The notes under the pieces: model-generated
What the model saw: the letters and a program-made list of their open reading frames with translations, nothing else
Databases searched by the model: none
What the model was told of the DNA's origin: nothing
Shown: positions 36,251-51,676 of the stretch, one piece after another
Numbering within the stretch: position 1 is the first letter of the stretch
How the letters are laid out: the number at the start of each line of letters is the position of its first letter
From: Eleusine coracana subsp. coracana
Taxonomy: Eukaryota; Streptophyta; Magnoliopsida; Poales; Poaceae
Reading direction: 5' to 3'
NCBI GenBank assembly: GCA_032690845.1
Contig: CM064426.1
Coordinates: 43,602,508-43,666,507 of the forward strand
DNA: 64,000 nt
Position numbers and translations under genes: made by a program

Positions 36251-38639
36251 TCATTAGGCGACGATGTGATGTCTCATGGTAGCTCTATTCTTTGTCCATA
36301 CTCGATAATTCTCGTAGGTGATACGGTGTCTATCGAGCATAATGACATTGAGTAAGCAACATGTTTTGATTGTCGTCACAGCTTGGCCCCCGATTGATTG
36401 GACTTGCCTGGTCTATACTTTGTTGTTCTAGCCAGTGATACGGTGTCCATTGAGTATATCATATTGGACGAGTCATTAGGCGATGATATGATGTCTCATG
36501 GTACCTCTATTCTTTGTCCATACTCGATAGTTCTCGCCAATGATATGGTGTCTTTCGAGCATGATGACATTGAAAAAGCATCTCGTAAGGTCTCATCTCA
36601 TCAACGTCACAGTTTGGCCCAATTGATTGGACTCGCCTTGTGTTTGCTTCATTGGTTCTAGCCAGTGATACGGTGTCCAATTAGTATATGGCATTGGACA
36701 AGTCACTCGACAACGATATGATGTCTAATGGTAGCTCTATTTTGTGTCCATACTCGATAATTCTCGCAGGTGATACGCTGTCTATCGAGCATAATGACAT
36801 TGAGTGAGCAACATGTTTTGATTGTCGTCACAGCTTGGCCCCCGATTGATTGGACTTGCCTTGTCTATACTTTGTTGTTCTAGCCGGTCATACGGTGTCC
36901 TTTGAGTATATGATATTAGACGAGTCATTAGGCGACGATATGATGTCTCACGTGGTAGCTCTTTTCTCTGTCCATACTCTATAGGTCTCGCTGGTGATAC
37001 GGTGTCTATCGAGCATGATGACGTTGAGTGAGCAACATGTCTTGATTGTCGTCATAGCTTGGCCCCCGATTGATTGGACTCACCTTGTCTATACTTTGTT
37101 GGTTCCAGCCGGTGATACGGTGTCCAAATAGTATATGACATTGGAGGAGTCACTCAGCAATGATATGATGTCTAACGATAGCTCTATTCTTTGTCCATAC
37201 TCGATAGTTCTCACCAGTGATACGGTGTCTATCGAGCATGATGATATTGAGTGAGCAACATGTTTTGATTGTCATCGTAGCTTGGCCCCCGATTGATTGG
37301 ATTCGCCTTGTTTATACTTCGTTATTCTAGCCGGTGATACGGTGTCCATTGAGTATATGATATTGGACGAGTCATTAGGCGATGATGTGATGTCTCATGG
37401 TAGCTCTATTCTTTGTCCATACTCGATAATTCTCGTAGGTGATACGGTGTCTATCGAGCATAATGACATTGAGTAAGCAACATGTTTTGATTGTCGTCAC
37501 AGCTTGGCCCCCGATTGATTGGACTTGCCTGGTCTATACTTTGTTGTTCTAGCCAGTGATACGGTGTCCATTGAGTATATGATATTAGACGAGTCATTAG
37601 GCGACGATATGATGTCTCATGGTACCTCTATTCTTTGTCCATACTCGATAGTTCTCGCCAATGATATGGTGTCTTTCGAGCATGATGACATTGAAAAAGC
37701 ATCTCGTAAGGTCTCATCTCATCAACGTCACAGTTTGGCCCAATTGATTGGACTCGCCTTGTGTTTGCTTCATTTGTTCTAGCCAGTGATACGGTGTCCA
37801 ATTAGTATATGGCATTGGACAAGTCACTCGACAACGATATGATGTCTAATGGTAGCTCTTTTCTTTGTCCATACTCGATAATTCTCGCAGGTGATACGGT
37901 GTCTATCGAGCATAATGACATTGAGTGAGCAACATGTTTTGATTGTCGTCACAGCTTGGCCCCCGATTGATTGGACTTGCCTTGTCTATACTTTGTTGTT
38001 CTAGCCGGTCATACGGTGTCCTTTGAGTATATGATATTAGATGAGTCATTAGGCGACGATATTATGTCTCATGTGGTAGCTCTTTTCTTTGTCCATACTC
38101 TATAGTTCTTGCCGGTGATACGGTGTCTATCGAGCATGATGACGTTGAGTGAGCAACATGTCTTGATTGTCATCATAGCTTGGCCCCTGATTGATTGGAC
38201 TCGCCTTGTCTATACTTTGTTGGTTCCAGCCGGTGATACGGTGTCCAATTAGTATATGACATTGGAGGAGTCACTCGGCAATGATATGATGTCTAACGAT
38301 AGCTCTATTCTTTGTCCATACTCGATAGTTCTCACCAGTGATACGGTGTCTATCGAGCATGATGATATTGAGTGAGCAACATGTTTTGATTGTCAACGTA
38401 GCTTGGCCCCTGATTGATTGGATTTGCCTTGTCTATACTTCGTTATTCTAGCCGGTGATACGGTGTCCATTGAGTATATGATATTGGACGAGTCATTAGG
38501 CGACGATGTGATGTCTCATGGTAGCTCTATTCTTTGTCCATACTCAATAGTTCTCGCCGGTGATACGGTGTCTATCGAGCATGATGACATTGAGTGAGCA
38601 ACATGTTCTAATAGTCGTAACGGCCTGGCCCCCAATTGA
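36251..38639 (+). repeat. 5-mer higher-order repeat, about 1121 bp, two copies
   Basis: The third-type monomer of the 7-mer recurs at 36398 and 37519, and the next first-type monomer is at 38640. At about 36300 and 37421 the seventh monomer's A half passes straight into the B half of the second-type monomer (tactcgataattctcgtagg), skipping 452 bp. The 5-mer is thus the 7-mer minus two monomers, and the deleted form was itself duplicated. Confidence 0.85.
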
Positions 38640-41600
38640 TTGGACTCGCCTTGTCTATACTTCATTGTTCTAGCCGGTGATACAGTGTCCATTGAATATA
38701 TGATATTGGACGAGTCATTAGGTTATAAAATGATGTCTCATGGTATCTCTATTCTTTGTCCATACTCGATAGTTCTCGCCGGTGATATGGTGTCTTTTGA
38801 GCATGATGACATTGAAAAAGCATATCGTAAGGTCTCATCTCATCAACGTCACAGTTTGGTCCAATTGATTGGACTCGCCTTGTGTTTGCTTCATTTGTTC
38901 TAGCCAGTAATACGGTGTCCAATTAATATATGGCATTGGACAAGTCACTCGACGATGATATGATGTCTAATGGTAGCTCTATTCTTTGTCCATTATCGAT
39001 AATTCTCGTAGGTGATACGGTGTCTATCGAGCATAATGACATTGAGTAAGCTACATGTTTTGATTGTCGTCACAGCTTGGCCCCCGATTGATTGGACTTG
39101 CCTTGTCTATACATTGTTGTTCTAGCCGGTGATACGGTGTGCATTGAGTATATGATATTGGACGAGTCATTAGGCAATGATATGATGTCTCATGGTACCT
39201 CTATTCTTTGTCCATACTCGATAGTTCTCACCAATGATATGGTGTCTTTCGAGCATGATGACATTGAAAAAGCATCTCGTAAGGTCTCATCTCATCAACG
39301 TCACAGTTTGGCCCAATTGATTGGACACGCCTTGTGTTTGCTTCATTAGTTCTAGCCAGTGATACGGTGTCCAATTAGTATATGGCATTGGACAAGTCAC
39401 TCGACGATGATATGATGTCTAATGGTAGCTCTATTCTTTGTCCATACTCGATAATTCTCGCAGGTGATACGGTGTCTATCGAGCATAATGACATTGAGTG
39501 AGCAACATGTTTTTGATTGTCGTCATAGCTTGGCCCCCGATTGATTGGACTTGCCTTGTCTATACTTTGTTGTTCTAGCCGGTGATACGGTGTCCATTGA
39601 GTATATGATATTAGACGAGTCATTAGGCGATGATATAATGTCTCATGTGGTAGCTCTTTTTTTTGTCCATACTCTACAGTTCTTGCCGGTGATACGGTGT
39701 CTATCGAGCATGATGACGTTGAGTCAGCAACATGTCTTGATTGTCGTCATAGCTTGGCCCCTGATTGTTTTCACTCGCCTTGTCTATACTTTGTTGGTTC
39801 CAGCCGGTGATACGGAGTCCAAATAGTATATGACATTGGACGAGTCACTCGGCAATAATATGATGTCTAATGATAGCTCTATTCTTTGTCCATACTCGAT
39901 AGTTCTCACCAGTGATACGGTGTCTATCGAGCATGATGATATTGAGTGAGCAACATGTTTTGATTGTCATCATAGCTTGGCCCCAGATTGATTGAATTCG
40001 CCTTGTCTATACTTCGTTATTCTAGCCGGTGATACGGTGTCCATTGAGTATATGATGTTGGACGAGTCATTAGGCGACGATATGATGTCTCATGGTAGCT
40101 CTATTCTTTGTCCATACTCAATAGTTCTCGCCGGTGATACGGTGTCTATCGAGCATGATGACATTGAGTGAGCAACATGTTCTCATTGTCGTCACTGCCT
40201 GGCCCCCAATTGATTGGACTCGCCTTGTCTATACTTCATTGTTCTAGCTGGTGCTACAGTGTCCATTGAATATATGGTATTGGACGAGTCATTAGGTTAT
40301 AAAATGATGTCTCATGGTATCTCTATTCTTTGTCCATACTCGATAGTTCTCGCCGGTGATATGGTGTCTTTTGAGCATGATGACATTGAAAAAGCATCTC
40401 GTAAGGTCTCATCTCATCAATGTCATAGTTTGGCCCAATTGATTGGACTCGCCTTGTGTTTGCTTCATTTGTTTTAGCCAGTGATACGGTGTCCAATTAG
40501 TATATGGCATTGGACAAGTCACTCGACGATGATATGATGTCTAATGGTTGCTCTATTCTTTGTCCATACTCGATAATTCTCGTAGGTGATACGGTGTCTA
40601 TCGAGAATAATGACATTGAGTAAGCAACATGTTTTGATTGTCGTCACAGCTTGGCCCCCGATTGATTGGACTTGCCTGGTCTATACTTTGTTGTTCTAGC
40701 CGGTGATACGGTGTCCATTGAGTATATCATATTGGACGAGTCATTAGGCGATGATATGATGTCTCATGGTACCTCTTTTCTTTGTCCATACTCTATAGTT
40801 CTCACCAATGATATGGTGTCTTTCGAGCATGATGACGTTGAGTGAGCAACATGTCTTGATTGTCGTCATAGCTTGGCCCCTGATTGATTGGACTCGCCTT
40901 GTCTATACTTTGTTGGTTCCAGCCGGTGATACGGTGTCCAATTAGTATATGACATTGGAGGAGTCACTCGACAATGATATGATGTCTAATGATAGCTCTA
41001 TTCTTTGTCCATACTCGATAGTTCTCACCAGTGATACGGTGTCTATCGAGCATGATGATATTGAGTGAGCAACATGTTTTGATTGTCATCGTAGCTTGGC
41101 CCCCGATTGATTGGATTTGCCTTGTCTATACTTCGTTATTCTAGCTGGTGATATGATGTCCATTGAGTATATGATGTTGGACGAGTCATTAGGCGACGAT
41201 ATGATGTCTCATGGTAGCTCTATTCTTTGTCCATACTCAATAGTTCTCGCGGGTGATACGGTGTCTATCAAGCATGATGACATTGAGTGAGCAACATGTT
41301 CTGTTCGTCGTCACTGCCTGGCCCCCAATTGATTGGACTCGTCTTGTCTATACTTCATTATTCTAGCTGGTGATACGGTGTCCATTGAGTATATGATATT
41401 AGACTAGTCATTAGGCGACGATATGATGTCTCATGTGGTAGCTCTATTCTTTTGTCCATACTCTATAGTTCTCGGCGGTGATACGGTGTCTATCGAGCAT
41501 GATGACGTTGAGTGAGCAACATGTTTTGATTGTCGTCATAGCTTGGCCCCTGATTGATTGGACTCGCCTTGTCTATACTTTGTTGGTTCCAGCCTGTGAT

Positions 41601-44600
41601 AAGGTATCCAATTAGTATATGACATTGGACGAGTCACTCGGTGATGATATGATGTCTAATGATAGCTCTATTCTTTGTCCATACTCGATAGTTCAAACTA
41701 GTGATACGGTGTCTATCGAGCATGATGATATTGAGTGAGCAACATGTTTTGATTGTCATCATAGCTTGGCCCCCGATTGATTGGATTCGCCTTGTCTATA
41801 CTTCGTTATTCTAGCCGGTGATACGCTGGCCATTGAGTATATGATGTTGGACGAGTCATTAGGCGACGATATGATGTCTCATGGTAGCTCTATTCTTTGT
41901 CCTTACTCAATAGTTCTCGCCGGTGATACGGTGTCTATCGAGCATGATGACATTGAGTGACCAACATGTTCTGATTGTCGTCACTGCCTAGGCCCCAATG
42001 GATTGGACTCGCCTTGTCTATACTTCATTGTTCTAGCTGGTGTTACAGTGTCCATTGAATATATGATATTGGATGAGTCATTAGGTTATAAAATGATGTC
42101 TCATGGTATCTCTATTCTTTGTCCATACTCGATAGTTCTCGCCGGTGATATGGTGTCTATCGAGCATGATGACATTGAAAAGCATCTCGTAAGGTCTCAT
42201 CTCATCGACGTCACAGTTTGGCCCAATTGATTGGACTCACCTTGTGTTTGCTTCATTGGTTCTAGCTTGTGATACGGTGTCCAATTAGTATATGACATTG
42301 GACGAGTCACTCGGTGATGATATGATGTCTAATGGTAGCTCTATTCTTTGTCCAGACTCGATAATTCTCACCGGTGATAAGGTGTCTATCGAGCATAATG
42401 ACATTGAGTGAGCAACATGTTTTAATTGTCGTCACAGCTTCGCCCCCAATTGATTGGACTCGCCTTGTCTATACTTCATTGTTATAGCTGGTGATACGGT
42501 GTCTATTGAATATATAATATTGGACAAGTCATTAGGCGATGATATAATGTCTCATGTGGTAGCTCTTTTCTTTGTCCATACTCTATAGGTCTTGCCGGTG
42601 ATACGGTGTCTATTGAGCATGATGACGTTGAGTGAGCAACATGTCTTGATTGTCGTCATAGCTTGGCCCCTGATTGATTGGACTCGCCTTGTCTATACTT
42701 TGTTGGTTCCAGCCGGTGATACGGTGTCCAATTAGTATATGACATTGGAGGAGTCACTCGACAATGATATGATGTCTAATGATAGCTCTATTCTTTGTCC
42801 ATACTCGATAGTTCTCACCAGTGATACGGTGTCTATCGAGCATGATGATATTGAGTAAGCAACATGTTTTGATTGTCATCGTAGCTTGGCCCCCGATTGA
42901 TTGGATTTGCCTTGTCTATACTTCGTTATTCTAGCTGGTGATATGATGTCCATTGAGTATATGATGTTGGACGAGTCATTAGGCGACGATATGATGTCTC
43001 ATGGTAGCTCTATTCTTTGTCCATACTCAATAGTTCTCGCGGGTGATACGGTGTCTATCAAGCATGATGACATTGAGTGAGCAACATGTTCTGTTCGTCG
43101 TCACTGCCTGGCCCCCAATTGATTGGACTCATCTTGTCTATACTTCATTGTTCTAGCTGGTGGTACAGTGTCCATTGAATATATGATATTGGACGAGTCA
43201 TTAGGCGATGATATGATGTCTCATGGTATCTCTATTCTTTGTCCATACTCAATAGTTCTCGCTGGTGATATGGTGTCTATCGAGCATGATGACATTGGAA
43301 AAGCATCTCGTATGGTCTCATCTCATCAACGTCACAGTTTGGCCCAATTGATTGGACTCGCCTTGTGTTTGCTTCATTGGTTCTAGCCAGTGATACGGTC
43401 TCCAATTAGTACATGACATTGGACGAGTCACTTGGTGATGATATGATGTCTAGTGGTTGCTCTATTCTTTGTCCATACTCGATAATTCTCACTGGTGATA
43501 CGGTGTCTATCGAGCATAATGACATTGAGTGAGCAACATGTTTTGATTGTCGTCATAGCTTGGCCCCCAATTGATTGGAGTCGCCTTGCCTATACTTTGT
43601 TGTTCTAGCCGGTGAAACGGTGTCCATTGAGTATATGATATTAGACGAGTCATTAGGCGATGATATGATGTCTCATGTGGTAGCTCTATTCTTTGTCCAT
43701 ACTCTATAGTTCTTGCCGGTGATACGGTGTCTATCGAGCATGATGACGTTGAGTGAGCAACATGTTTTGATTGTCGTCATAGCTTGGCCCCGGATTGATT
43801 GGACTCACCTTTTCTATACTTTGTTGGTTCCAGCCGGTGATACGGTGTCCAATTAGTATATGATATTGGACGAGTCACTCGGCGATGATATGATGTCTAA
43901 TGATAGCTCTATTCTTTGTGCATACTCGATAGATCTCACCAGTGATACGGTGTCTATCGTGCATGATGATATTGAGTGAGCAACATGTTTTGATTGTCAT
44001 CACAGCTTGGCCCCCGATTGATTGGATTTGCCTTGTCTATACTTTGTTATTCTAGCCGGTGATACGGTGTCTATTGAGTATATGATCTTGGACGAGTCAT
44101 TAGGCGATGATATGATGTATCATGGTAGCTCTATTCATTGTCCATACTCAATAGTTCTCGTCGGTGATACGGTGTCTATCGAGCATGATGACATTGAGTG
44201 AGCAACATGTTCTGATTGTCGTCACAGCTTGGCCCCCAATTGATTGGACTCGCCTTATCTATACTTCATTGTTCTAGCTGGTGATACAGTGTCCACTAAA
44301 TATATAATATTGGACGAGTCATTAGGTGATGATATGATGTCTAATGGTAGCTCTATTCTTTGTCCATACTCGATAATTCTCGCTGGTGATATGGTGTCTA
44401 TCGAGCATAATGACATTGAGTAAGCAACATGTTTTGATTGTCGTCACAGCTTGGCCCCCGATTGATTGGACTCGCCTTGTCTATAATTTGTTGTTCTAGC
44501 CAGTGATACGGTGTCCATTGAGTATATGATATTAGACTAGTCATTAGGCGACGATATGATGTCTCATGTGGTAGCTCTATTCTTTTGTCCATACTCTATA

Positions 44601-47600
44601 GTTCTCGGCGGTGATACGGTGTCTATTGAGCATGATGACGTTGAGTGAGCAACATGTTTTGATTGTCGTCATAGCTTGGCCCCTGATTGATTGGACTCGC
44701 CTTGTCTATACTTTGTTGGTTCCAGCCTGTGATAAGGTATCCAATTAGTATATGACATTGGACGAGTCACTCGGTGATGATATGATGTCTAATGATAGCT
44801 CTATTCTTTGTCCATACTCGATAGTTCAAACTAGTGATACGGTGTCTATCGAGCATGATGATATTGAGTGAGCAACATGTTTTGATTGTCATCATAGCTT
44901 GGCCCCCGATTGATTGGATTCGCCTTGTCTATACTTCGTTATTCTAGCCGGTGATACGCTGGCCATTGAGTATATGATGTTGGACGAGTCATTAGGCGAC
45001 GATATGATGTCTCATGGTAGCTCTATTCTTTGTCCTTACTCAATAGTTCTCGCCGGTGATACGGTGTCTATCGAGCATGATGACATTGAGTGAGCAACAT
45101 GTTCTGATTGTCGTCACTGCCTAGCCCCCAATGGATTGGACTCGCCTTGTCTATACTTCATTGTTCTAGCTCGTGTTACAGTGTCCATTGAATATATGAT
45201 ATTGGACGAGTCATTAGGTTATAAAATGATGTCTCATGGTATCTCTATTCTTTGTCCATACTCGATAGTTCTCGCCGGTGATATGGTGTCTATCGAGCAT
45301 GATGACATTGAAAAGCATCTCGTAAGGTCTCATCTCATCGACGTCACAGTTTGGCCCAATTGATTGGACTCACCTTGTGTTTGCTTCATTGGTTCTAGCT
45401 AGTGATACGGTGTCCAATTAGTATATGACATTGGACGAGTCACTCGGTGATGATATGATGTCTAATGGTAGCTCTATTCTTTGTCCACACTCGATAATTC
45501 TCACCGGTGATAAGGTGTCTATCGAGCATAATGACATTGAGTGAGCAACATGTTTTAATTGTCGTCACAGCTTCGCCCCCAATTGATTGGACTCGCCTTG
45601 TCTATACTTCATTGTTATAGCTGGTGATACGGTGTCTATTGAATATATAATATTGGACAAGTCATTAGGCGATGATATGATGTCTCATGGTACCTCTATT
45701 CTTTATCCATACTCGATAGTTCCCGCCGGTGATATGGTGTCTTTTGAGCATGATGACATTGAAAAAGCATCTCGTAAGGTCTCATCTCATCAACGTCACA
45801 GTTTGGCCCAATTGATTGGACTCGCCTTGTGTTTGCTTCATTGGTTCTAGCCAGTGATACGGTGTCCAATTAGTATATGGCATTGGACAAGTCACTCGAC
45901 GATGATATGATGTCTAATGGTTGCTCTATTCTTTGTCCATACTCGATAATTCTCGCAGGTGATACGGTGTCTATCGAGCATAATGACATTGAGTGAGCAA
46001 CATGTTTTGATTGTCGTCATAGCTTGGCCCCGATTGATTGGACTTGCCTTGTCTATACTTTGTTGTTCTAGCCGGTGATACGGTGTCCATTGAGTATATG
46101 ATATTAGACGAGTCATTAGGCGACGATATAATGTCTCATGTGGTAGCTCTTTTCTTTGTCCATACTCTATAGGTCTTGCCGGTGATACGGTGTCTATCGA
46201 GCATGATGACGTTGAGTGAGCAACATGTCTTGATTGTCGTCATAGCTTGGCCCCTGATTGATTGGACTCGCCTTGTCTATACTTTGTTGGTTCCAGCCGG
46301 TGATACGGTGTCCAATTAGTATATGACATTGGAGGAGTCACTCGACAATGATATGATGTCTAATGATAGCTCTATTCTTTGTCCATACTCGATAGTTCTC
46401 ACCAGTGATACGGTGTCTATCGAGCATGATGATATTGAGTGAGCAACATGTTTTGATTGTCATCGTAGCTTGGCCCCGATTGATTGGATTTGCCTTGTCT
46501 ATACTTCGTTATTCTAGCTGGTGATACGGTTTCCGTTGAGTATATGATGTTGGACGAGTCATTAGGCAACGATATGATGTCTCATGATAGCTCTATTCTT
46601 TGTCCATACTCAATAGTTCTCGCGGGTGATATGGTGTCTATCGAGCATGATGACATTGAGTGAGCAACATGTTCTGATTGTCGTCACTGCCTAGCCCCCA
46701 ATGGATTGGACTCGCCTTGTCTATACTTCATTGTTCTAGCTGGTGTTACAGTGTCCATTGAATATATGATATTGGACGAGTCATTAGGTTATAAAATGAT
46801 GTCTCATGGTATCTCTATTCTTTGTCCATACTCGATAATTCTCGCCGGTGATATGGTGTCTATCGAGCATGATGACATTGAAAAGCATCTCGTAAGGTCT
46901 CGTCTCATCGACGTCACAGTTTGTCCCAATTGATTGGACTCACCTTGTGTTTGCTTCATTGGTTCTAGCTAGTGATACGGTGTCCAATTAGTATATGACA
47001 TTGGACGAGTCACTTGGTGATGATATGATGTCTAATGGTAGCTCTATTCTTTGTCCACACTCGATAATTCTCACCGGTGATAAGGTGTCTATCGAGCATA
47101 ATGACATTGAGTGAGCAACATGTTTTAATTGTCGTCACAGCTTCGCCCCCAATTGATTGGACTCGCCTTGTCTATACTTCATTGTTATAGCTGGTGATAC
47201 GGTGTCTATTGAATATATAATATTGGACAAGTCATTAGGCGATGATATGATGTCTCATGGTATCTCTATTCTTTGTCCATACTCGATAGTTCTCGCCGGT
47301 GATATGGTGTCTTTTGAGCATGATGACATTGAAAAAGCATCTCGTAAGGTCTCATCTCATCAACGTCACAGTTTGGCCCAATTGATTGGACTCGCCTTGT
47401 GTTTGCTTCATTGGTTCTAGCCAGTGATACGGTCTCCAATTAGTATATGACATTGGACGAGTCACTTGGCGATGATATGATGTCTAGTGGTTGCTCTATT
47501 CTTTGTCCATACTCGATAATTCTCGCTGGTGATACGGTGTCTATCGAGCATAATGACATTGAGTGAGCAACATGTTTTGATTGTCGTCATAGCTTGGCCC

Positions 47601-50600
47601 CCAATTGATTGGACTCGCCTTGCCTATACTTTGTTGTTCTAGCCGATGAAACGGTGTCCATTGAGTATATGATATTAGACGAGTCATTAGGCGATGATAT
47701 GATGTCTCATGTGGTAGCCCTATTCTTTGTCCAACTCTATAGTTCTTGCCGGTGATACGGTGTCTATCGAGCATGATGACGTTGAGTGAGCAACATGTTT
47801 TGATTGTCGTCATAGCTTGGCCCCGGATTGATTGGACTCACCTTTTCTATACTTTGTTGGTTCCAGCCGGTGATACGGTGTCCAATTAGTATATGATATT
47901 GGACGAGTCACTCGGCGATGATATGATGTCTAATGATAGCTCTATTCTTTGTCCATACTCGATAGATCTCACCAGTGATACGGTGTCTATCGTGCATGAT
48001 GATATTGAGTGAGCAACATGTTTTGATTGTCATCACAGCTTGGCCCCCGATTGATTGGATTTGCCTTGTCTATACTTTGTTATTCTAGCCGGTGATACGG
48101 TGTCCATTGAGTATATGATCTTGGACGAGTCATTAGGCGATGATATGATGTATCATGGTAGCTCTATTCATTGTCCATACTCAATAGTTCTCGTCGGTGA
48201 TACGGTGTCTATCGAGCATGATGACATTGAGTGAGCAACATGTTCTGATTGTCGTCACGGCTTGGCCCCCAATTGATTGGACTCGCCTTATCTATACTTC
48301 ATTGTTCTAGCTGGTGATACAGTGTCCACTAAATATATAATATTGGACGAGTCATTTGGCGATGATATGATATCTCATGGTATCTCTATTCTTTGTCCAT
48401 ACTCGATGGTTCTCGATGGTGATATGGTGTCTATCGAGCATGCTGACATTGAAAAAGCATGTCGTAAGGTTCTCATTGATGTCACAGTTTGGCCCAATTC
48501 ATTGGACTTGCCTTGTGTTCGCTTCATTGGTTCTAGCCAGTGATACGGTGCCCAATTAGTATATAACATTGGACGAGTCACACGGTGATGATATGATGTC
48601 TAATGGTAGCTCTATTCTTTGTCCATACTCGATAATTCTCGCTGGTGATACGGTGTCTATCGAGCATAATGACATTGAGTGAGCAACATGTTTTGATTGT
48701 CGTCATAGCTTGGCCCCCAATTGATTGGACTCGCCTTGCCTATACTTTGTTGTTCTAGCCGGTGAAACGGTGTCCATTGAGTATATGATATTAGACGAGT
48801 CATTAGGCGATGATATGATGTCTCATGTGGTAGCTCTATTCTTTGTCCGTACTCTATAGTTCTTGCCGGTGATACGGTGTCTATCGAGCATGATGACGTT
48901 GAGTGAGCAACATGTTTTGATTGTCGTCATAGCTTGGCCCCGGATTGATTGGACTCACCTTTTCTATACTTTGTTGGTTCCAGCCGGTGATACGGTGTCC
49001 AATTAGTATATGATATTGGACGAGTCACTCGGCGATGATATGATGTCTAATGATAGCTCTATTCTTTGTCCATACTCGATAGATCTCACCAGTGATACGG
49101 TGTCTATCGTGCATGATGATATTGAGTGAGCAACATGTTTTGATTGTCATCATAGCTTGGCCCCCGATTGATTGGATTTGCCTTGTCTATACTTTGTTAT
49201 TCTAGCCGGTGATACGGTGTCCATTGAGTATATGATCTTGGACGAGTCATTAGGCGATGATATGATGTATCATGGTAGCTCTATTCATTGTCCATACTCA
49301 ATAGTTCTCGTCGGTGATACGGTGTCTATCGAGCATGATGACATTGAGTGAGCAACATGTTCTGATTGTCGTCACAGCTTGGCCCCCAATTGATTGGACT
49401 CACCTTATCTATACTTCATTGTTCTAGCTGGTGATACAGTGTCCACTAAATATATAATATTGGACGAGTCATTTGGCGATGATATGATATCTCATGGTAT
49501 CTCTATTCTTTGTCCATACTCGATAGTTCTCGATGGTGATATGGTGTCTATCGAGCATGCTGGCATTGAAAAAGCATGTCGTAAGGTCTCATCTCATTGA
49601 TGTCACAGTTTGGCCCAATTCATTGGACTTGCCTTGTGTTCGCTTCATTGGTTCTAGCCAGTGATACGGTGCCCAATTAGTATATGACATTGGACGAGTC
49701 ACACGGTGATGATATGATGTCTAATGGTAGCTCTATTCTTTGTCCATACTCGATAATTCTCGCTGGTGATATGGTGTCTATCGAGCATAATGACATTGAG
49801 TAAGCAACATGTTTTGATTGTCGTCACAGCTTGGCCCCCGATTGATTGGACTCGCCTTGTCTATACTTTGTTGGTTACAGCCTGTGATAAGGTATCCAAT
49901 TAGTATATGACATTGGACGAGTCACTCGGTGATGATATGATGTCTCATGTGGTAGCTCTATTCTTTGTCCATACTCTATAGTTCTTGCCGGTGATACGGT
50001 GTCTATCGAGTATGATGACGTTGAGTGAGCAACATGTTTTGATTGTCGTCATAGCTTGGCCCCGGATTGATTGGACTCACCTTTTCTATACTTTGTTGGT
50101 TCCAGCCGGTGATACGGTGTCCAATTAGTATATGATATTGGACGAGTCACTCGGCGATGATATGATGTCTAATGATAGCTCTATTCTTTGTCCATACTCG
50201 ATAGATCTCACCAGTGATACGGTGTCTATCGTGCATGATGATATTGAGTGAGCAACATGTTTTGATTGTCATCATAGCTTGGCCCCCGATTGATTGGATT
50301 TGCCTTGTCTATACATTGTTATTCTAGCCGGTGATACGGTGTCCATTGAGTATATGATCTTGGACGAGTCATTAGGCGATGATATGATGTATCATGGTAG
50401 CTCTATTCATTGTCCATACTCAATAGTTCTCGTCGGTGATACGGTGTCTATCGAGCATGATGACATTGAGTGAGCAACATGTTCTGATTGTCATCACAGC
50501 TTGGCCCCCAATTGATTGGACTCACCTTATCTATACTTCATTGTTCTAGCTGGTGATACAGTGTCCACTAAATATATAATATTGGACGAGTCATTTGGCG

Positions 50601-51676
50601 ATGATATGATATCTCATGGTATCTCTATTCTTTGTCCATACTCGATAGTTCTCGATGGTGATATGGTGTCTATCGAGCATGCTGGCATTGAAAAAGCATG
50701 TCGTAAGGTCTCATCTCATTGATGTCACAGTTTGGCCCAATTCATTGGACTTGCCTTGTGTTCGCTTCATTGGTTCTAGCCAGTGATACGGTGCCCAATT
50801 AGTATATGACATTGGACGAGTCACACGGCGATGATATGATGTCTAATGGTAGCTCTATTCTTTGTCCATACTCGATAATTCTCGCTGGTGATATGGTGTC
50901 TATCGAGCATAATGACATTGAGTAAGCAACATGTTTTGATTGTCGTCACAGCTTGGCCCCCGATTGATTGGACTCGCCTTGTCTATACTTTGTTGGTTCC
51001 AGCCTGTGATAAGGTATCCAATTAGTATATGACATTGGACGAGTCACTCGGTGATGATATGATGTCTAATGATAGCTCTATTCTTTGTCCATACTCGATA
51101 GTTCAAACTAGTGATACGGTGTCTATCGAGCATGATGATATTGAGTGAGCAACATGTTTTGATTGTCATCATAGCTTGGCCCCCGATTGACTGGATTCGC
51201 CTTGTCTATACTTCGTTATTCTAGCCGGTGATACGCTGTCCATTGAGTATATGATGTTGGACGAGTCATTAGGCGACGATATGATGTCTCATGGTACCTC
51301 TATTCTTTGTCCTTACTCAATAGTTCTCGCCGGTGATACGGTGTCTATCGAGCATGATGACATTGAGTGAGCAACATGTTCTGATTGTCGTCACTGCCTA
51401 GCCCCCAATGGATTGGACTCGCCTTGTCTATACTTCATTGTTCTAGCTGGTGTTACAGTGTCCATTGAATATATGATATTGGACGAGTCATTAGGTTATA
51501 AAATGATGTCTCATGGTATCTCTATTCTTTGTCCATACTCGATAGTTCTCGCCGGTGATATGGTGTCTATCGAGCATGATGACGTTGAAAAGCATCTCGT
51601 AAGGTCTCATCTCATCGACGTCACAGTTTGGCCCAATTGATTGGACTCACCTTGTGTTTGCTTCATTGGTTCTAGC

